NCBI RefSeq assembly: GCF_018691265.1 | Contig: NW_024881301.1 | Coordinates: 8,011,752-8,075,751 of the forward strand | DNA length: 64,000 nucleotides | Direction of reading: 5' to 3' | From: Tyto alba | Taxonomy: Eukaryota; Chordata; Aves; Strigiformes; Tytonidae | Shown here: piece by piece, positions 12,346 through 25,237 of the stretch | Layout of the letters: each line of letters starts with the position of its first letter | How positions within the stretch are numbered: the first letter of the stretch is position 1 | Program-made: the position numbers and the translations under genes | The notes under the pieces: model-generated | Database searches by the model: none | What the model was told of the DNA's origin: nothing | The model's input: the letters and a program-made list of their open reading frames with translations, nothing else

Positions 12346-14298
12346 AGGATAAGGCACCAGTGTATCATCATCATGGCTGTTGCACAGAGGAAGAGACGGA
12401 GAGAGATGAAGTGGCAGGCCCAAGGTTGCCCTGAGGAGCGGAGTCACTGTAACGAACCAAATCCCCCATTTAACCTACGGCTCTATCCCAGGAGCTACCC
12501 ATAGGACTCTGTGTTAAATCGCACAAATCTTACAGATTTCTTTTACAGTTTAATTTCCTCATGCTGCTAAAACAATGCCAGTCCCTAGCCATGCTTGCTC
12601 CATATAACTTCAAGGGTTCTGGCAACTTTAGCAAACAAGGAAAACCACAATCAAAGGGCAAAACATGATACTCCTTGCTTGGACTTCTAGTCTTTTTCTT
12701 CCTGCTGAAGGTGCCTGGTTGCTTTTTAATTAGCTTAATCTGATTAGCCTTCACTGGATCTGTTGTATGGTAATGAACCTAAACTTAAACCTACCAGTCT
12801 GAGGCTGCTATGTGACTCTGCAAGGTGATATGGTACCTGCTTGCAGGACACATTAGAGGGCCTCTGTATCGAAGCTGGTGGACTTAAGTGGTCCTGGTGT
12901 TTTATGTCAGCAAATTACCAGATATCCTGTGGTGGGTCCCATGGCACTGACAGAACTCCCTAAACCATGTGTGCAGACTTCACTGCATGGGGCCAATGTA
13001 CTAGAGTCTGCTTTGGGCTGTAGGTTTTGTTTCAGTGGTTCTTTCCTGGGTTTCCTGGCGTGCCTTTAGATACACCTCTCTGTCAGTTTACAGGATAAAG
13101 ATGATGTATCTAACCCGTATTTAATAGCTAGACCACCATCCCTCCCAGCAATCCATAGTGAGTAAGCAAAACCAGAGGGCAGTGTACAAGCAGGTGATGA
13201 ATTTTAGCTCATTCCCAGAGATCCAGGCAGGGAGGAGGGGGTGTTCTCCAGATCACAGTTTTCCCTGCTGGTCTGGGGAGCCACAGCAAAGTGGGGTGGT
13301 GGGGATCCAGCTCAAAGCTTGTAAAGCTAGGGTCCCTGGAGAGGGATGTTGCTATAAAAATGCCCACTCTTAGCCTGGTAGGAAAATAAAACAGTTAATG
13401 GTGAAAAATTAGGGTGTTTTTACAATTGCATTTAAAACCCTAGGGGTGCCTGTAATGGGCTAAGTGGACTACTTAGAGAAAAGCCCTCATGTTTTCCTCC
13501 TTTTTGTGTGTGTTTTAATTTACTGTATATAGCTGCCATTATCCATAAACCAAAACTTACGACTCTGTTACAACAGGAGAAAAGAACACTTTATTGTCTG
13601 CTGTTGGCAGATCACCCAAAGTCCCCTCCCAACTTAACAAGCGTTAAGCTTCAATAAGACACAAGACACTTCAGAAAAAAACATTGCCACAAGGCTAATG
13701 ATGACAACAGCTGCCAGCAAACTTTCCATTGCAAGCAAGTAAAGACTTGAAACAAATTTTAGCTCAAGTTTTGTTTTAGTAGCATCAGTGACATGTCTGT
13801 GCCGGCAGAGGCTCAAATTGCATTCCTTAACACTAGGACTGTAGACCTATCTCCTGGAGTCATTACATTGCAACAGCCTGGTAGTCATGAGTAGAGTTGT
13901 GAAGTCTAACGAATCTGACCTTTTTCTTCTTTTAAGAAGAGGTATTTATGCCCTAAGACCAGTGAGCCAGTCACTGGAGTCTCATACAGATGAGAATTTC
14001 TGCATGCCAAAGACAGCTAAGGTGCCTTTTATGTTTGGAAGAGGGCCTAAGAAAGAGGTTATGGGTCTCAGCAAAGCTGGAGAGTCAAGAACTTTGTGAT
14101 TCTATTTACTTTTCTGATATGAATTTTCTTGTTAGTAAATCATTTAAAGCCCAATCTATATCAGTAACCTCACCTACATAAATAAGAGCTCCGTACAGTA
14201 TGAGTAGATGAGGTCTGACCTCTAGCATTTCCCTTAATTTTTCCAATCTATAGTGCAGTGCCAATTTTTCTGATACACCTCTCCCAACCAGGTGGATC

Positions 14299-14328
14299 AT
14301 GAAGTTGCTCTATATGAAGTTGCTCTGT
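14299..14328 (+). repeat. 15-bp tandem duplication
   Basis: The unit ATGAAGTTGCTCTAT is followed immediately by ATGAAGTTGCTCTGT, two head-to-tail copies differing at one position. Such a short direct duplication is typical of replication slippage. Confidence 0.85.
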
Positions 14329-16264
14329 ACATAAAGCCTTAAAGATAATTAGATGAAAATAACTCCAAGCCCTTGGTAACAGTGAAATGTCTGAACAATA
14401 TAGCTGCAAGATGGTACAACACAGATCATGAGCACTGCTTGGTAGGCAGTTCACACTGTCTGTCTGCTGTTGATGCACTCTCCCTTCTCAGAGCAAGTTT
14501 TGCCCAGCATCTTCAGGAACTGCAAAGAAATAATGAACAAAAGCAGGCTGGACATCCTATCTTTTCTGTTTTATGAAAAGTATGATCTTAGAATGGGGAC
14601 TATCTTGGAGACGTGGAATTAGCCACTGGGTAAAAATGGAACTTATTTAGTAAATCTGCTCCCTGTGCCACAACCAGGAACATTTACATGTCAGTTTTCT
14701 GACTTAAGTACATTTTTGCTATGTGTAACCTAAGGCAGAGGTAGAGATTGCTTTTGCTCTAAGAGGAATCAGGAAATTCTGGGCCAGATAGGTTGCCTCT
14801 CCCTTACTTGGTAGAGCAGAAGTCAGAAAGCTGCCTGAAACTAAAGGTACTTTCTCACCTGTGTGTCTGCAGTTCTGGCCCTAAAGTACAGTTCAGCAGC
14901 CTACATAGCCTAGAGCATCTTGCTGCAGACACCAGCCTTTGTAGAAGGCTCCTAGGCTGACTTGTCTACATGGTATTGACCATGTAATTTTGCTGCATGG
15001 TGATAAAAGCAAATAATTTGACATAAGTTAACACAGCCTGTGGGTTGGAACGTGCTTGGGTCTGGGCTGAGGAACAGTGTGGCTCCAAACCTCTGCTTGT
15101 TTAACGCTCTTGCATTTTGGGTGTTGGTATTCAAATTATTTGGACATGAAACAAATTTGAGTTTAAGCATGTGCTGGGACCCAAGATTGAAATTCAGTCC
15201 ATACCCATACAGACTATGGTGCAAAGTCACATTTCTAAAGCCGCTTAGGGGCACCACGACGTGACCTTCTACTTTTGTTTATTTATGGTGTCACCAGTAA
15301 AATACTGGGATAATATAGCTTAGCCTTTATATCCTACTGAATTTGTACTACACGAGGTTAGAAAAACACCTTTTAAAGAAAACTTAAACTAAGAATATTT
15401 GTTATAAATTCACCAAGTGATCATAAACACCAAGCCCTGTGTTACTATTTTTGGAGTAATTTTTCAAACTGTAAATGTACTATACCATTTGCAGCTGGCC
15501 AGTAAGCAGGAAAATATTTAAGTAATTGGCAGATTCACCAAGTAAAGCACACACTTACCCTACAAAAATATAGACCTTCTAAGGGGCTTCTACAAATATG
15601 TTTTATATTTGTGGTCCTATCATCAACAGACAAAGAATAGCACAGGCAAAAAAAGTGTGTTGTTAAGGGGCTTACACTGACTAAATTAAAAATAATGCTG
15701 ACTATAAAAAGTAATGAAGAATATTGGATTCGAGAATTTCTGCTGAGTATTTTGTATAGAAAACCTGATATTAAAGCTGTGAAGAATCCCCATTTGTATT
15801 CAGGGATGTAGTCCTGGTTACTTAGAGACAAAACATTTGCCTGTCTTGACTATTTATGATATATTTTTTGAATTAATTCATTTTAGAACAGAACAAGACC
15901 AAATTCCTATGTTTTTACTTCAAGGCAAAACACCCACATTTGTCCTAAATGAAACTGACTTGTCTTGATTTATCTTTTATTTATTTTCTATGGGACATGT
16001 TGTGGTATTAATTTAGGCAAGACACTCCTCATTGTTTTCACTGGGGAGTCCTGCTTAAAACATGGATCCACATTACATTATCCTAATGATGTACTTGGAG
16101 TGTGTAATCAGATCTGAAGGAAAAGACAACCTGATTTTGGAAATCTGTTACTTTTTGTGCATGTTCAACTTTAAAAAAAGAACAAAGAGACAAAGTCCAG
16201 TTTGATTTCTGCCACAAATAGTGGCAGTCCTTCCTATTCTCTGAGAAGGAAGCTTCCATTGGAG

Positions 16265-16284
16265 AAAAAAAAAAAAAAAAAAAA
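16265..16284 (+). repeat. A20 homopolymer
   Basis: This is a pure run of 20 A residues, followed by GGG, a further six A and six C residues. It lies inside a frame that reads as a phenylalanine run on the other strand, so that frame is an artefact. Confidence 0.95.
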
Positions 16285-17456
16285 GGGAAAAAACCCCCCT
16301 GAATTGCATCCTCCCACGAGGACATTTAATTTAATAAAGCAGCCTCCTCGGGATTGCTCTACTGTTGCTTAGGTGCCTCGGGGGGAGGATTCTTCCTCAT
16401 GAGAGGGAGGATCTTGGCCAGGCATGAGGGAGACGCTAAGGCTGGGTGTTAGGGAGTGGATTTGTCCCTGAGGGCAACGTTCCGCTTTCCAAACAGCTGT
16501 ATGGATTTCTAATGCAAATTCTGTCTTCATTATGTGTGTGAGAGGATTCATTTTTAGGTAGGTCAACTGTTTCACACTCCTTTCTGAATTCCCCTGACTA
16601 GCCTACTTGGTCTGGCAGTTTGCAGATCTGCCCACCCTGTGTCCTGGTGTATATCTGCCACCCCCCTCCATCCTTGCCCCAGGCGATGGGATGTAGGATG
16701 ACAACAGTGTTAATGAATTGTTGGCAAGTTATACAAGGACAGTCTGAGTTTTGGCTTTGATGTGTCACTGTTGGTAATGCCAGGAAGAACAAGTGAGCCC
16801 TTCTGCCTTTCAGGGTGGACCAGGGGAGACCCGTGCCCTGTCTGTAGCCAGGGTCTGGAGTGGTTTAGTCAGCTGTTACCCCGGCACCAGTCACCCACCA
16901 GCTCCCAGGGCCAGAGCTGCTCCTGCTTGTCACACAGCATTGGCAATTGCTTGTTTCAGCATCAGTTTACAAGGTAGAAGACACGATCTACTGTATATGC
17001 TCCTAAAGAAGTGAAAGGGAACTTTCTTTGTCAGCCTCAGTATGAACAAGACTGAAATGAAACCCTTCCCCACCCCCCCCCCCGCCTTTACAGTACTGCA
17101 AAAGTCTTTCAAAATGTAAAACAGATACCTGCTTTTGGGAAGTCCAATGTATACTTGTTACAAAGGGTCTTCAACCCAGCAATGGATGCTGCCCAGGAAA
17201 TGGCAAAGCAGAATCTAGAGTTTTACATGCACAAATAATACGTTCTTCTATCTAGGAGGAATAGTCTGTGTATATAAAATGTTACTAAAACACGGCCAAA
17301 CAAGCTAAGAATAGAGTCAGGAATGAGCAGGTTTACAACAAACTTGCATGGAAGAAAACCCTTATTAGGTGGTTGACATTCCTGAGCAGCATCTTGAAGG
17401 ATGATTAGATACTTCCCTGATTTTGGGCAATATTGTGAAGGACCAGTCCTTTGCTG

Positions 17457-17462
<6 letters not shown>

Positions 17463-17490
<28 letters not shown>
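17463..17490 (+). repeat. T28 homopolymer
   Basis: This is a pure run of 28 T residues followed by a short G-rich stretch. It produces spurious poly-Phe and poly-Lys reading frames on the two strands. Confidence 0.95.
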
Positions 17491-17973
17491 GGGAGGTGCG
17501 GAGGGGCCTGCGGGGTGGGTTGGAAGACTATATGGATTTGTGATTTTGTTTGTTTATTCTTCTTAGTGCTCTTGTGTCCTGTGGCAGCCTCTCTGGTTTG
17601 TTCTACGTATTTGATTGAGTTTTCAAGAGAAAGCATGAAGGAGGAGAAGCCAAAGACCTATGGAGGAAAGGACACTGAAACACTCTTATATCCAGCAGCA
17701 GGATTGCATCTGGCAGCACATACATGCCTTTCTCTAGGCCAGACTTTCTCTGATTAAATGTTTTTGGCCAAAAATCAGATTTGGTAAGTACACTGAATAT
17801 TGAATTCCATTCCAAAAGTATAATGAGAAAGAAGGGGAAATACTATTCAGTTTAGAAAAACTCTATGGCTTTGTATTTTGATAACTAGTTATGTATACTT
17901 GAAAAACATGAAAAGTGGTGGTTTCTAGCTGCAGGGTCACAGAACCAGATTTTTCAAGAAAAAGTTGATGATA

Positions 17974-17988
17974 CCACCAGATGGCGCT
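17974..17988 (+). promoter_or_regulatory. CTCF-like binding motif, plus orientation
   Basis: CCACCAGATGGCGCT closely matches the vertebrate CTCF core (CCANNAG, then a purine-rich RNGGCGC block). CTCF is the zinc-finger architectural protein that marks insulators and loop anchors. A second, oppositely oriented match lies about 50 bp downstream, which raises the likelihood that the site is real. I judged this by eye without a position weight matrix. Confidence 0.5.
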
Positions 17989-18033
17989 TAAAGCACAAAA
18001 TAACCGTAAAAATGCCTAAACGTCAGGGCTTCC

Positions 18034-18052
18034 AGTGCCATCTAGTGCCGCC
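18034..18052 (-). promoter_or_regulatory. CTCF-like binding motif, minus orientation
   Basis: Read on the minus strand this site is GGCGGCACTAGATGGCACT. It shares the AGATGGC core with the plus-strand site at 17974 and fits the CTCF consensus slightly less well. The two motifs face each other, giving a convergent pair spanning about 80 bp. Confidence 0.45.
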
Positions 18053-18069
18053 ACCCGCCTTCCTACTCT

Positions 18070-21000
18070 GGGCAACTAACATTCAAAGAGGGTCCCCAGG
18101 ATGGCTGACTTGTGAAGGAGCAGGATAGGCTGGCTATATGTTCATCATGTGCAACATATGCAGTGGTTTGAGATGGGAAGACTGTCTGGAAGAAATATTA
18201 CTGTCTTGTAATATTCTGACTTCGTTTTTGTACTCCTCTCAAAACATCCCACCCTCACAGACAGGGACCTGGTTTAGGTGCACTTTTGGTTGTTCTTGTG
18301 GTAATTTTGACAGTGATGAAATTTACTATCAAAAATCATCAGTTGCAAGTAAAACATATAATTATAAAGAGGTGGACTGTGAGAAAATAAATATATCTTT
18401 TTCAGTATCTCTTTCAGAGTGATACTTTGCATATTTACAAGACTCCAATAGAAGTTTTGCAAACATTAATGAGTTGTTATTATTATTACAGCTTTGACCA
18501 TCATACTTTCTTTGCTTCCCTTTATCCTCTAAAAGTGAAGCAAAGAGAAGGGAATGACTGTAGACAGTAATTTTTAAGGATTCATTTTGAGCAACAGATC
18601 CTCAGTTCCTTCTACTTTGCTGCTGAGCTTGCAAATACTTACCAGCAATCTCTGTTGCTCATCATGGGGAAAAATTTTAAAGCAAATGAACATCAAAGAA
18701 GTAGTAAGAGGAGAAGGATTGGCAGTTTCCACATTAGACTATCCTATGTTAAAAAAAAAAAAAAAAAAGTTGTTTTATCTCTGAATGGATGGGACTTACT
18801 CATCTCGCCACAGCTGCCTGCTTTACACAGTCCTCCAGCTTGCCTGAGCATGCATGTTTTCTGAGTGGGAAATGTCCTGCCCTGTTATGTCAGCTCCTTT
18901 TCTCCTGGAAAAGAAGAGCTAACAGCAACGTTCTTCTCTTGCAGAGCTATGATTTTCTGAGCGATGATTTTCTACATTTAGCTACTTCATTGCACACTGA
19001 ACACTTGCCATTTCTAAAGGAATGAACATCCTCCTAGTAGCTGAAACAGTTTAACTGCAATTAATTAGTACAACAAATGCTTACAGGCATTGTCTATTAA
19101 GTCATTATTTTGCGTAGCAACCTGTTGGTCTTATGATGTTGTTCCCCCATCTGTGCCAGTTCTCTATTCCTCCCATGGACCACAATCATCTACCCACAAG
19201 CAATAGGCAAATACGGGTGGTGTTGTGTTTTCAGGCCTTTTTTCCCCCTTCATCAGAGTGCTTGTGGTGTGCTTTGTCTGTAAAGGACACCTGAGCCACC
19301 TAGAGGGCTGAGGGTAAGGAGCCTTCTCCAGGGGAAGGTCACTGAAGGAGTGAGAAAGAGGTTTTTTTGTCTAACAGAAAAACAGTGTCCCCAGGGGCTC
19401 ACTGGTTCTCCCTGGTTCCAGGGACACTTAGAGACCTGGCAGGAGTCTTATGAGCCAGCCTGAGTAATGTCTTGCTCCGAGTTTTGAATGTATAACAAAA
19501 CGAGGAAGAAAATTCCTAATTAACTCACCTTGAAAAAGTGTGGGGAAATGAAGTCTTTCTTGCCACCATAGTTTTTTTTTTTTTTTTTTTAAAATGCTCT
19601 ATTCGCTATATAACTAATATGCATTTTTTGGATGTTGGTGTCAAAAGTAAGTGCCATATTCAGGTCTCAGGCCCCAGTTTAGGAGAAGACAGTGACAAAC
19701 TCTGGACTTCTGCCAGCTTCAGTGGAATGAGTTTGGAAAATCAAATGCATGCTAGAGAATTGAGGGCTTAAGCACTTCTATACAGTGAAGTCTCTGCTTA
19801 AGTGTTTTGCTGAGTCGAGGCCTGGGACACATGTGGACCCAGACTTGCATGTAAGGCAAGGACACCCAGTAGAGTACAAGCATGACTAAGAATGTATTCC
19901 CTCGAAGACACTTGGAACGGATACTTATGCCTGCAGTAAAGATTGTCTGATGCTTCCCAGTGAGAAAATGGGAGCAGAGTAAGTGGGAACAGATGTGGGC
20001 ATGGAGAGAGAAGCCAGGGAGAACAAGAACAGCAGAGTTTTCCAAAAAGAAAATACATTTTTCTTCTGTGATTGAACTGTGCTTTCCCAACTTTCATCTT
20101 TCATTTGCTGTCTAACAAAAAGCTTTGAAAAGTACTCAGTGAAGATCTGTCGCATCTCCCTCCCATGGCTGGGCATAGACAATAGCTTTCTGCTGTGTCA
20201 CCAAATGCTCAAGCAGATTAGGACAATCGTAGGCTGTGCCGTGGATCTAAGTTTTTGGGACCTGATGACTACTCATGAAGTTTTCCAGTACTGTCTCCCT
20301 CATTTTTTTTCTTGAATGGAATTGCGTGTAAAAACTACATTATTTAGCTTGCAAGTCAAGCACTACAAAGTAACAAAATATCAGAAATAAGTGCCTGTGT
20401 TACATTAATTTGTCTCTTCCTTGTGTGTCCATGACATTTACATGATTTTTTCCCACAGGGTCCTCAACTGTACAGGATGGGATGTATTCTCAGAACAAAT
20501 CAAGTTTCTGTCAGTCTCATTGCTGGGAAAACGCAGAGGACAGACCCAAAGCTACAGTCTGAAAGGTTACAGTTGCCATAGTAGTTTTGTTAAAATCCAG
20601 CTACAAGAGAAATTAATATATGCTAGAAGCAAAAGCAATCAAATGCTTACTGTTTTTCATCTTCCTTCTCTTCTTGAAACCTAAAAACCAGTGTGGTTTT
20701 GCTTATGCTTTTTGAACCAGGCAGGTGGTGAATTCCCAAGTGGATTGCGTGTTGCCTGAGCCCTCTGCTGTTTGATTTGGCTGGTAATTAAAATCTTGGG
20801 TAAATTACATGGAAAATTTGTGCTGACTGATTCCTCTCATGGCTTGGGTAATCCAGGTGGATCAAGCAGGGGAGAAGAGGTAGGGGCTTCCAGTTGGATG
20901 AGAACCATCAAAGCCTACGGAGATTGGGCACCGGTACTTGCTGGTTCTTTGCAGACAGCACATGAAAAGCAGAGCTCTTCAGGTGTTAATTTCCAACCAC

Positions 21001-24000
21001 TGGTTTCAAAATCCCAATGGGAACTATGCGAAAGGTTTAATTTTTATTCATGACCTTTCTGGGCCAGTGGGGCCAAGTAGGTTTAAGTAGGTTATTTAAA
21101 AGATCCCATTTGGTCTTCCTTGTTGGAGATACCAGATGTTTTTATCTGAAAAAGGATCAAACAGGCATTCTTTAGAGGCTCCTGAATGGAGACCCAAGTG
21201 CCACCTGAGATTCCTTAGAGAGAGTATTTGCATGCCTAAATGCAAATGCTTCTCATACTCAGTAAGAGAGTCCAGCTTTGGAACCCTGGATTTCAAACTT
21301 GTCGTGGCAGACTTCCTTTAACTCATTTAATTCCTTTTTCTTGAAGAAAGCTGGACGTAAAAGTATTGTCAACAGAGTTGAGCTGATGACTAGAGCTTTT
21401 TGTTTCTGCTGGGATACATCCGCATCACTGTGTAAGCTAATTCTGACTTAAGGACTTTAAAATATATCCTTAGCTCCCACCCACATGCCATAAGCTAACA
21501 GTCCAAAAAGAAATGGACTCCCTAGGAAAAAATGGAAGAATAATTGGTTTTGCTGGCTGAGGTAAACCATAGGTGCAATATGCATGACCTCTACTGTTTC
21601 TTCTGGAGAACATAGCCAAAATCTGCTAGACTCAGTTAATTGTGGAAACTCCTGTGGCAAATACATATTCTTACAGGTTTGCTAATCCCCATTGTTAAAG
21701 TTTGTCTCACCAGATGAAATACATCTTTAAATTCATGAGATTACTTTAATTTTTAAAACATACACTAAATTATTGTTTGAGTAGGCAAATAAGACCTTGG
21801 TGTTGCTTTGTCTTGTCATGGAATGCCTTTGAGAACTCATCCACACTTAACAGTGAATTCATAATCACCCTCAGGGAGATCTAACAGAGAGGAGAGCAGG
21901 AGGAGCAGTGCCACTGCTGCCTTGCAATAGCAGAGGAGCTGCTGGCAAGGTTTGTCTTTACAGTCTTTACCCCTGTTGTAAGGATGCTTTATTAAAACAC
22001 TTTTAGAATCAAATATAGCTGTTTGTCTTTTCGCATGCTCTTCTTGATAGTGGATGTAACTATATTTGAGGCAAAAGCTGAGCAAGGAGAAATTTTTTTT
22101 CAAAACAAAAATGCTGAAGTCATGACTATCTACTTGAATATAGACATAAGGAAAGGCTGAAGCAGAAGATCTGTCCTCTTTTATCCTTTTTGGCATTGCC
22201 CTAGAAACCTTGTTCTATACTGAAAGAGAGTTCGCATAGAGCATGAGAGAGCCCCTGAAGAGTGTGGAATTCAGATTTATTTATTCGAGCCCTTATTCTT
22301 GCTGATGTAGGTTATTCCAGGGTATTCAGTGGCTAGAAAATTTCAAATATTCAGGAGGCTAGAAACTTGGTACAATGATGGTTAGCCTGGAGATAGCCCT
22401 CAGTGTTCATATAGGGAAACCAAAAGCTTTTCATATTGTGCATAATCAATCCGCTACCCTTCTACTCCTCTCAGAGTATTGGTTTCCTGCTGCCGGTAAA
22501 GCATATCAATATATCTTATAAAAAATGTCTGCTTAACCTCGTAACCAGAATTACCTGCACTGAGTAGCAGTTTCACAGACCTTTTATTCTTGTTTCTTGA
22601 CCTGCCTGTGTTGGATTCCTTTTCCCCAATATTACTACAGTTTTTCTTATAAAAAGAACAGAGACCTTGTCTGTACGCATCTCATATGCAAATTGGCATG
22701 TGGGGGGAAACTTGGTTTTTAGAGAGGGAAAACTTGGTCTGAGACAAAAGCAAGTGCACTTGAGATACATGTACTTTCAACCTGCTTTCATACAGAAATA
22801 CATATTATCATCATGGTGACTGTGTGCCTATCTTTCAGTCCTCTATAACTTTATAATTTACTGACTAATTTCAGCCTATTTGATGAGGGAAACTTGACAT
22901 TAATTTCTTCTGTCTTTAAGGAAAATTAATAGCTGATCCGAGTTGAGGGGTCTGACTTATTTTTCTGCTGAGGGCAAGACTTCATTATGAGCAAAACATT
23001 TTTACTGGACACCAGGAAATCCACATGGGAGAGAAAAGGAGCTGATAGATGCCTCAACCGCAGGAAAATTTTCAATCAGATTTTGCATCTTATTAGACAC
23101 AGGATAATTTAACCACAAAGCACAAAGCCACAGGAAACTGGACTTCATTTTCTATAGCTACTTGTTTTCTTAAATCAGAATGTTTGGGGTTTTCCTCTCT
23201 CTTCACTTCCAGAGAAATATTACTGTGCGGTGATCCTGGGCTTTGAACTTACATCATCTTTCTTTTTTAACCACAGATCCCTTTCTATTAGTTTGTAATA
23301 ACCCATCAGTGTGAAAGTTAATTGTGTAAAATATTGATAGTAGGTCTGAGTATTAAAAATGTATTTGTGAAGTCTGTTGGTTAACTATAGAGTTTTACTA
23401 TGTTTAAAAATAGTAAGTAGATATGCTTTTTCAAGGACTGATTTAATTTTTCAAACAATAATGTGTGTGTAACATTTATAATAGATGCTATGGTTATGAC
23501 TACATCAAGATTTCACGATAGCTCTCAGCTTACAATTCCTTGAGAAAAAAATGCGGTTTTGAGTTAAACTGTCTATATTTGTTTAAAGCCCTGAGGATTA
23601 ATTTATTTTTGAGGCATTGTTATTGTTTATTAAATTATTTATTTGCTTATATTAGTTATTTAATGATATCTGTTTTCACTGTTGGCTTACATATAGGAGG
23701 AAAAGTGCCATTTTGAAAGCAGAAACAAGTGAGATTAAATATTATTTGTATGTATTTCTTAATTTTGGTATTCGTGTTATTTCCTGAAAGAGGCAAGAAG
23801 GAAAAGGGTAAGACTTCTTTCTAAACTACTGCCTGTGGGAATTACTCAATCTACTCTCTCTCTCTTCTTTTTTTTTTTTTTTTTTTTTTTTTAATTCCTT
23901 GTAGCCAGCTAGCCAGCAGATTGGTGCATGGCATGCTTCTTTGTATGGTAAACCCAGTTCAGTCCAGTTCAAATCACTGTTCAGTTCAGTACTGCCATTT

Positions 24001-25199
24001 AACACTGAAATAACAAGTTCCTAGTCATCCCCAAAGGAAGCAATGTAGTTAAATTAAGCTGTCCCTGGCCTGAAGAGTTATTGTGAAATAATGAATATTC
24101 CATAATCAGGAAACAGCAGAGTGAAGCAGGTAAATCTTTGAAGACTCATGAAGTTTTGGAATTAGCATCTGTATCAAAATGCAATTAATGTTTCCTTTCT
24201 AAATTCATTTTCCAATAAATTGGCCAAGCTTTGATTGGGAACTGGAAATGTCATCCAAAAATATTTCCTCTTACAAGACTACTCTAAACAGAGTGTTTGT
24301 AGTCTGTCATTATATTCCCCGTTCTGCGCTTTCCTCTGTCAAGGATTTTCAGCCATCATCACTGTATTGAAATAGCTTCATAGGGGCAAATTTTCAGTCT
24401 GAATTAAAGTGTAAAGAGGACTTTATTTTGGGTCAGCTGATAAAACAAATGATGCCCTGTGCTCAGTGTCACTGCTATGTGTCCATGTGAAGGATTCAGA
24501 CTGGTGGAGTTAAGCTCCCTGCCCACCACGCAGACAAACCCACAGTGCAACTACCAGCTTCGATGAACCATAAACCAGGGACAACCTTGTTTAACATATC
24601 ACTGAATCTGATTGATATGTTAATATCATCCAAGTTCAAAGCAACACGTCCTGGCAAGATAAATGCTATTTTTTTCTTGTAATTTACCATTTCCTTCTTC
24701 CGTAAATCCAGCAGACAAAATAACAATGGAGAGGGGGAAGGGGGCTGGGTTGGACCGATCATTTTAAAAACTAAGAATGCTTTGGCAAAGTCTCTCTAAC
24801 CTGTTACTGTAAACATCAGCAGTCCTGTCACTGTCTCGGCCTGTATAAATATGTTCATGGTGCCCCACCTAAATCAGTGAAATATGTACATAGTTCAGAC
24901 ATACAAGTTAAATCCCAGGCAGCAACAATAAAGAGTGGGAACCCGAGGTCTTTTCCCAGGTTTTATCTTTTGCAGGCATCAGTGCTGAGAGCGTAGTAAT
25001 GCAGTTACTAAATCCTTCTCAGCCCGAATCCTGCTTCCTCTGTTTGTGTGGCACTTCCTCCAAGTGTTGTGGCTGGGGCAGCAAAGCTGGGCTGAACACA
25101 ATAGTCCTGGGCCCAGATTGTTGTCACCTGTCCTTTTTTGTCTCTTGGTTTTCGACCTACTACACCTAAGCTTGAATAGGAAAGCCCATGGGCAACTGC

Positions 25200-25200
<1 letters not shown>
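18070..25200. other. AT-rich DNA without a recognised gene
   Basis: I see no gene. The stretch contains A18 (18751-18768), T19 (19572-19590) and a CT-rich run leading into T25 (23868-23892). The longest open frames are about 100-120 codons, with no recognisable product and no convincing splice context. Parts of 23.3-24.3 kb are strikingly AT-rich and free of recognisable repeats, which would suit conserved noncoding sequence, but that cannot be judged from one sequence. Confidence 0.65.
23868..23892 (+). repeat. T25 homopolymer after CT-rich run
   Basis: A short CTCTCT-type run passes into 25 consecutive T residues. This is a low-complexity tract. Confidence 0.95.

Positions 25201-25203
<3 letters not shown>

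Positions 25204-25233
<30 letters not shown>
25204..25233 (+). repeat. A30 homopolymer
   Basis: This is a pure run of 30 A residues. The preceding sequence does not look like a retrocopy of a gene or a SINE, so its origin is unclear. It creates a lysine run inside the frame 25046-25432, which I therefore do not accept as a gene. Confidence 0.95.

Positions 25234-25237
<4 letters not shown>

Larger units (their letters stand above)
12350..17460. other. No recognised gene
   Basis: I find no gene or dated transposon in this stretch. It contains scattered short open frames, an A20 tract at 16265-16284, a short C run near 17074-17083, and a 15-bp tandem duplication at 14299-14328. The GC-richer patch around 16370-16920 carries several overlapping short frames but no product that I recognise. 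Confidence 0.65.

Noticed and set aside
17401..17757. 118-codon frame with a poly-Phe run
   Set aside because: The length depends on the T28 tract, and nothing else supports a gene.
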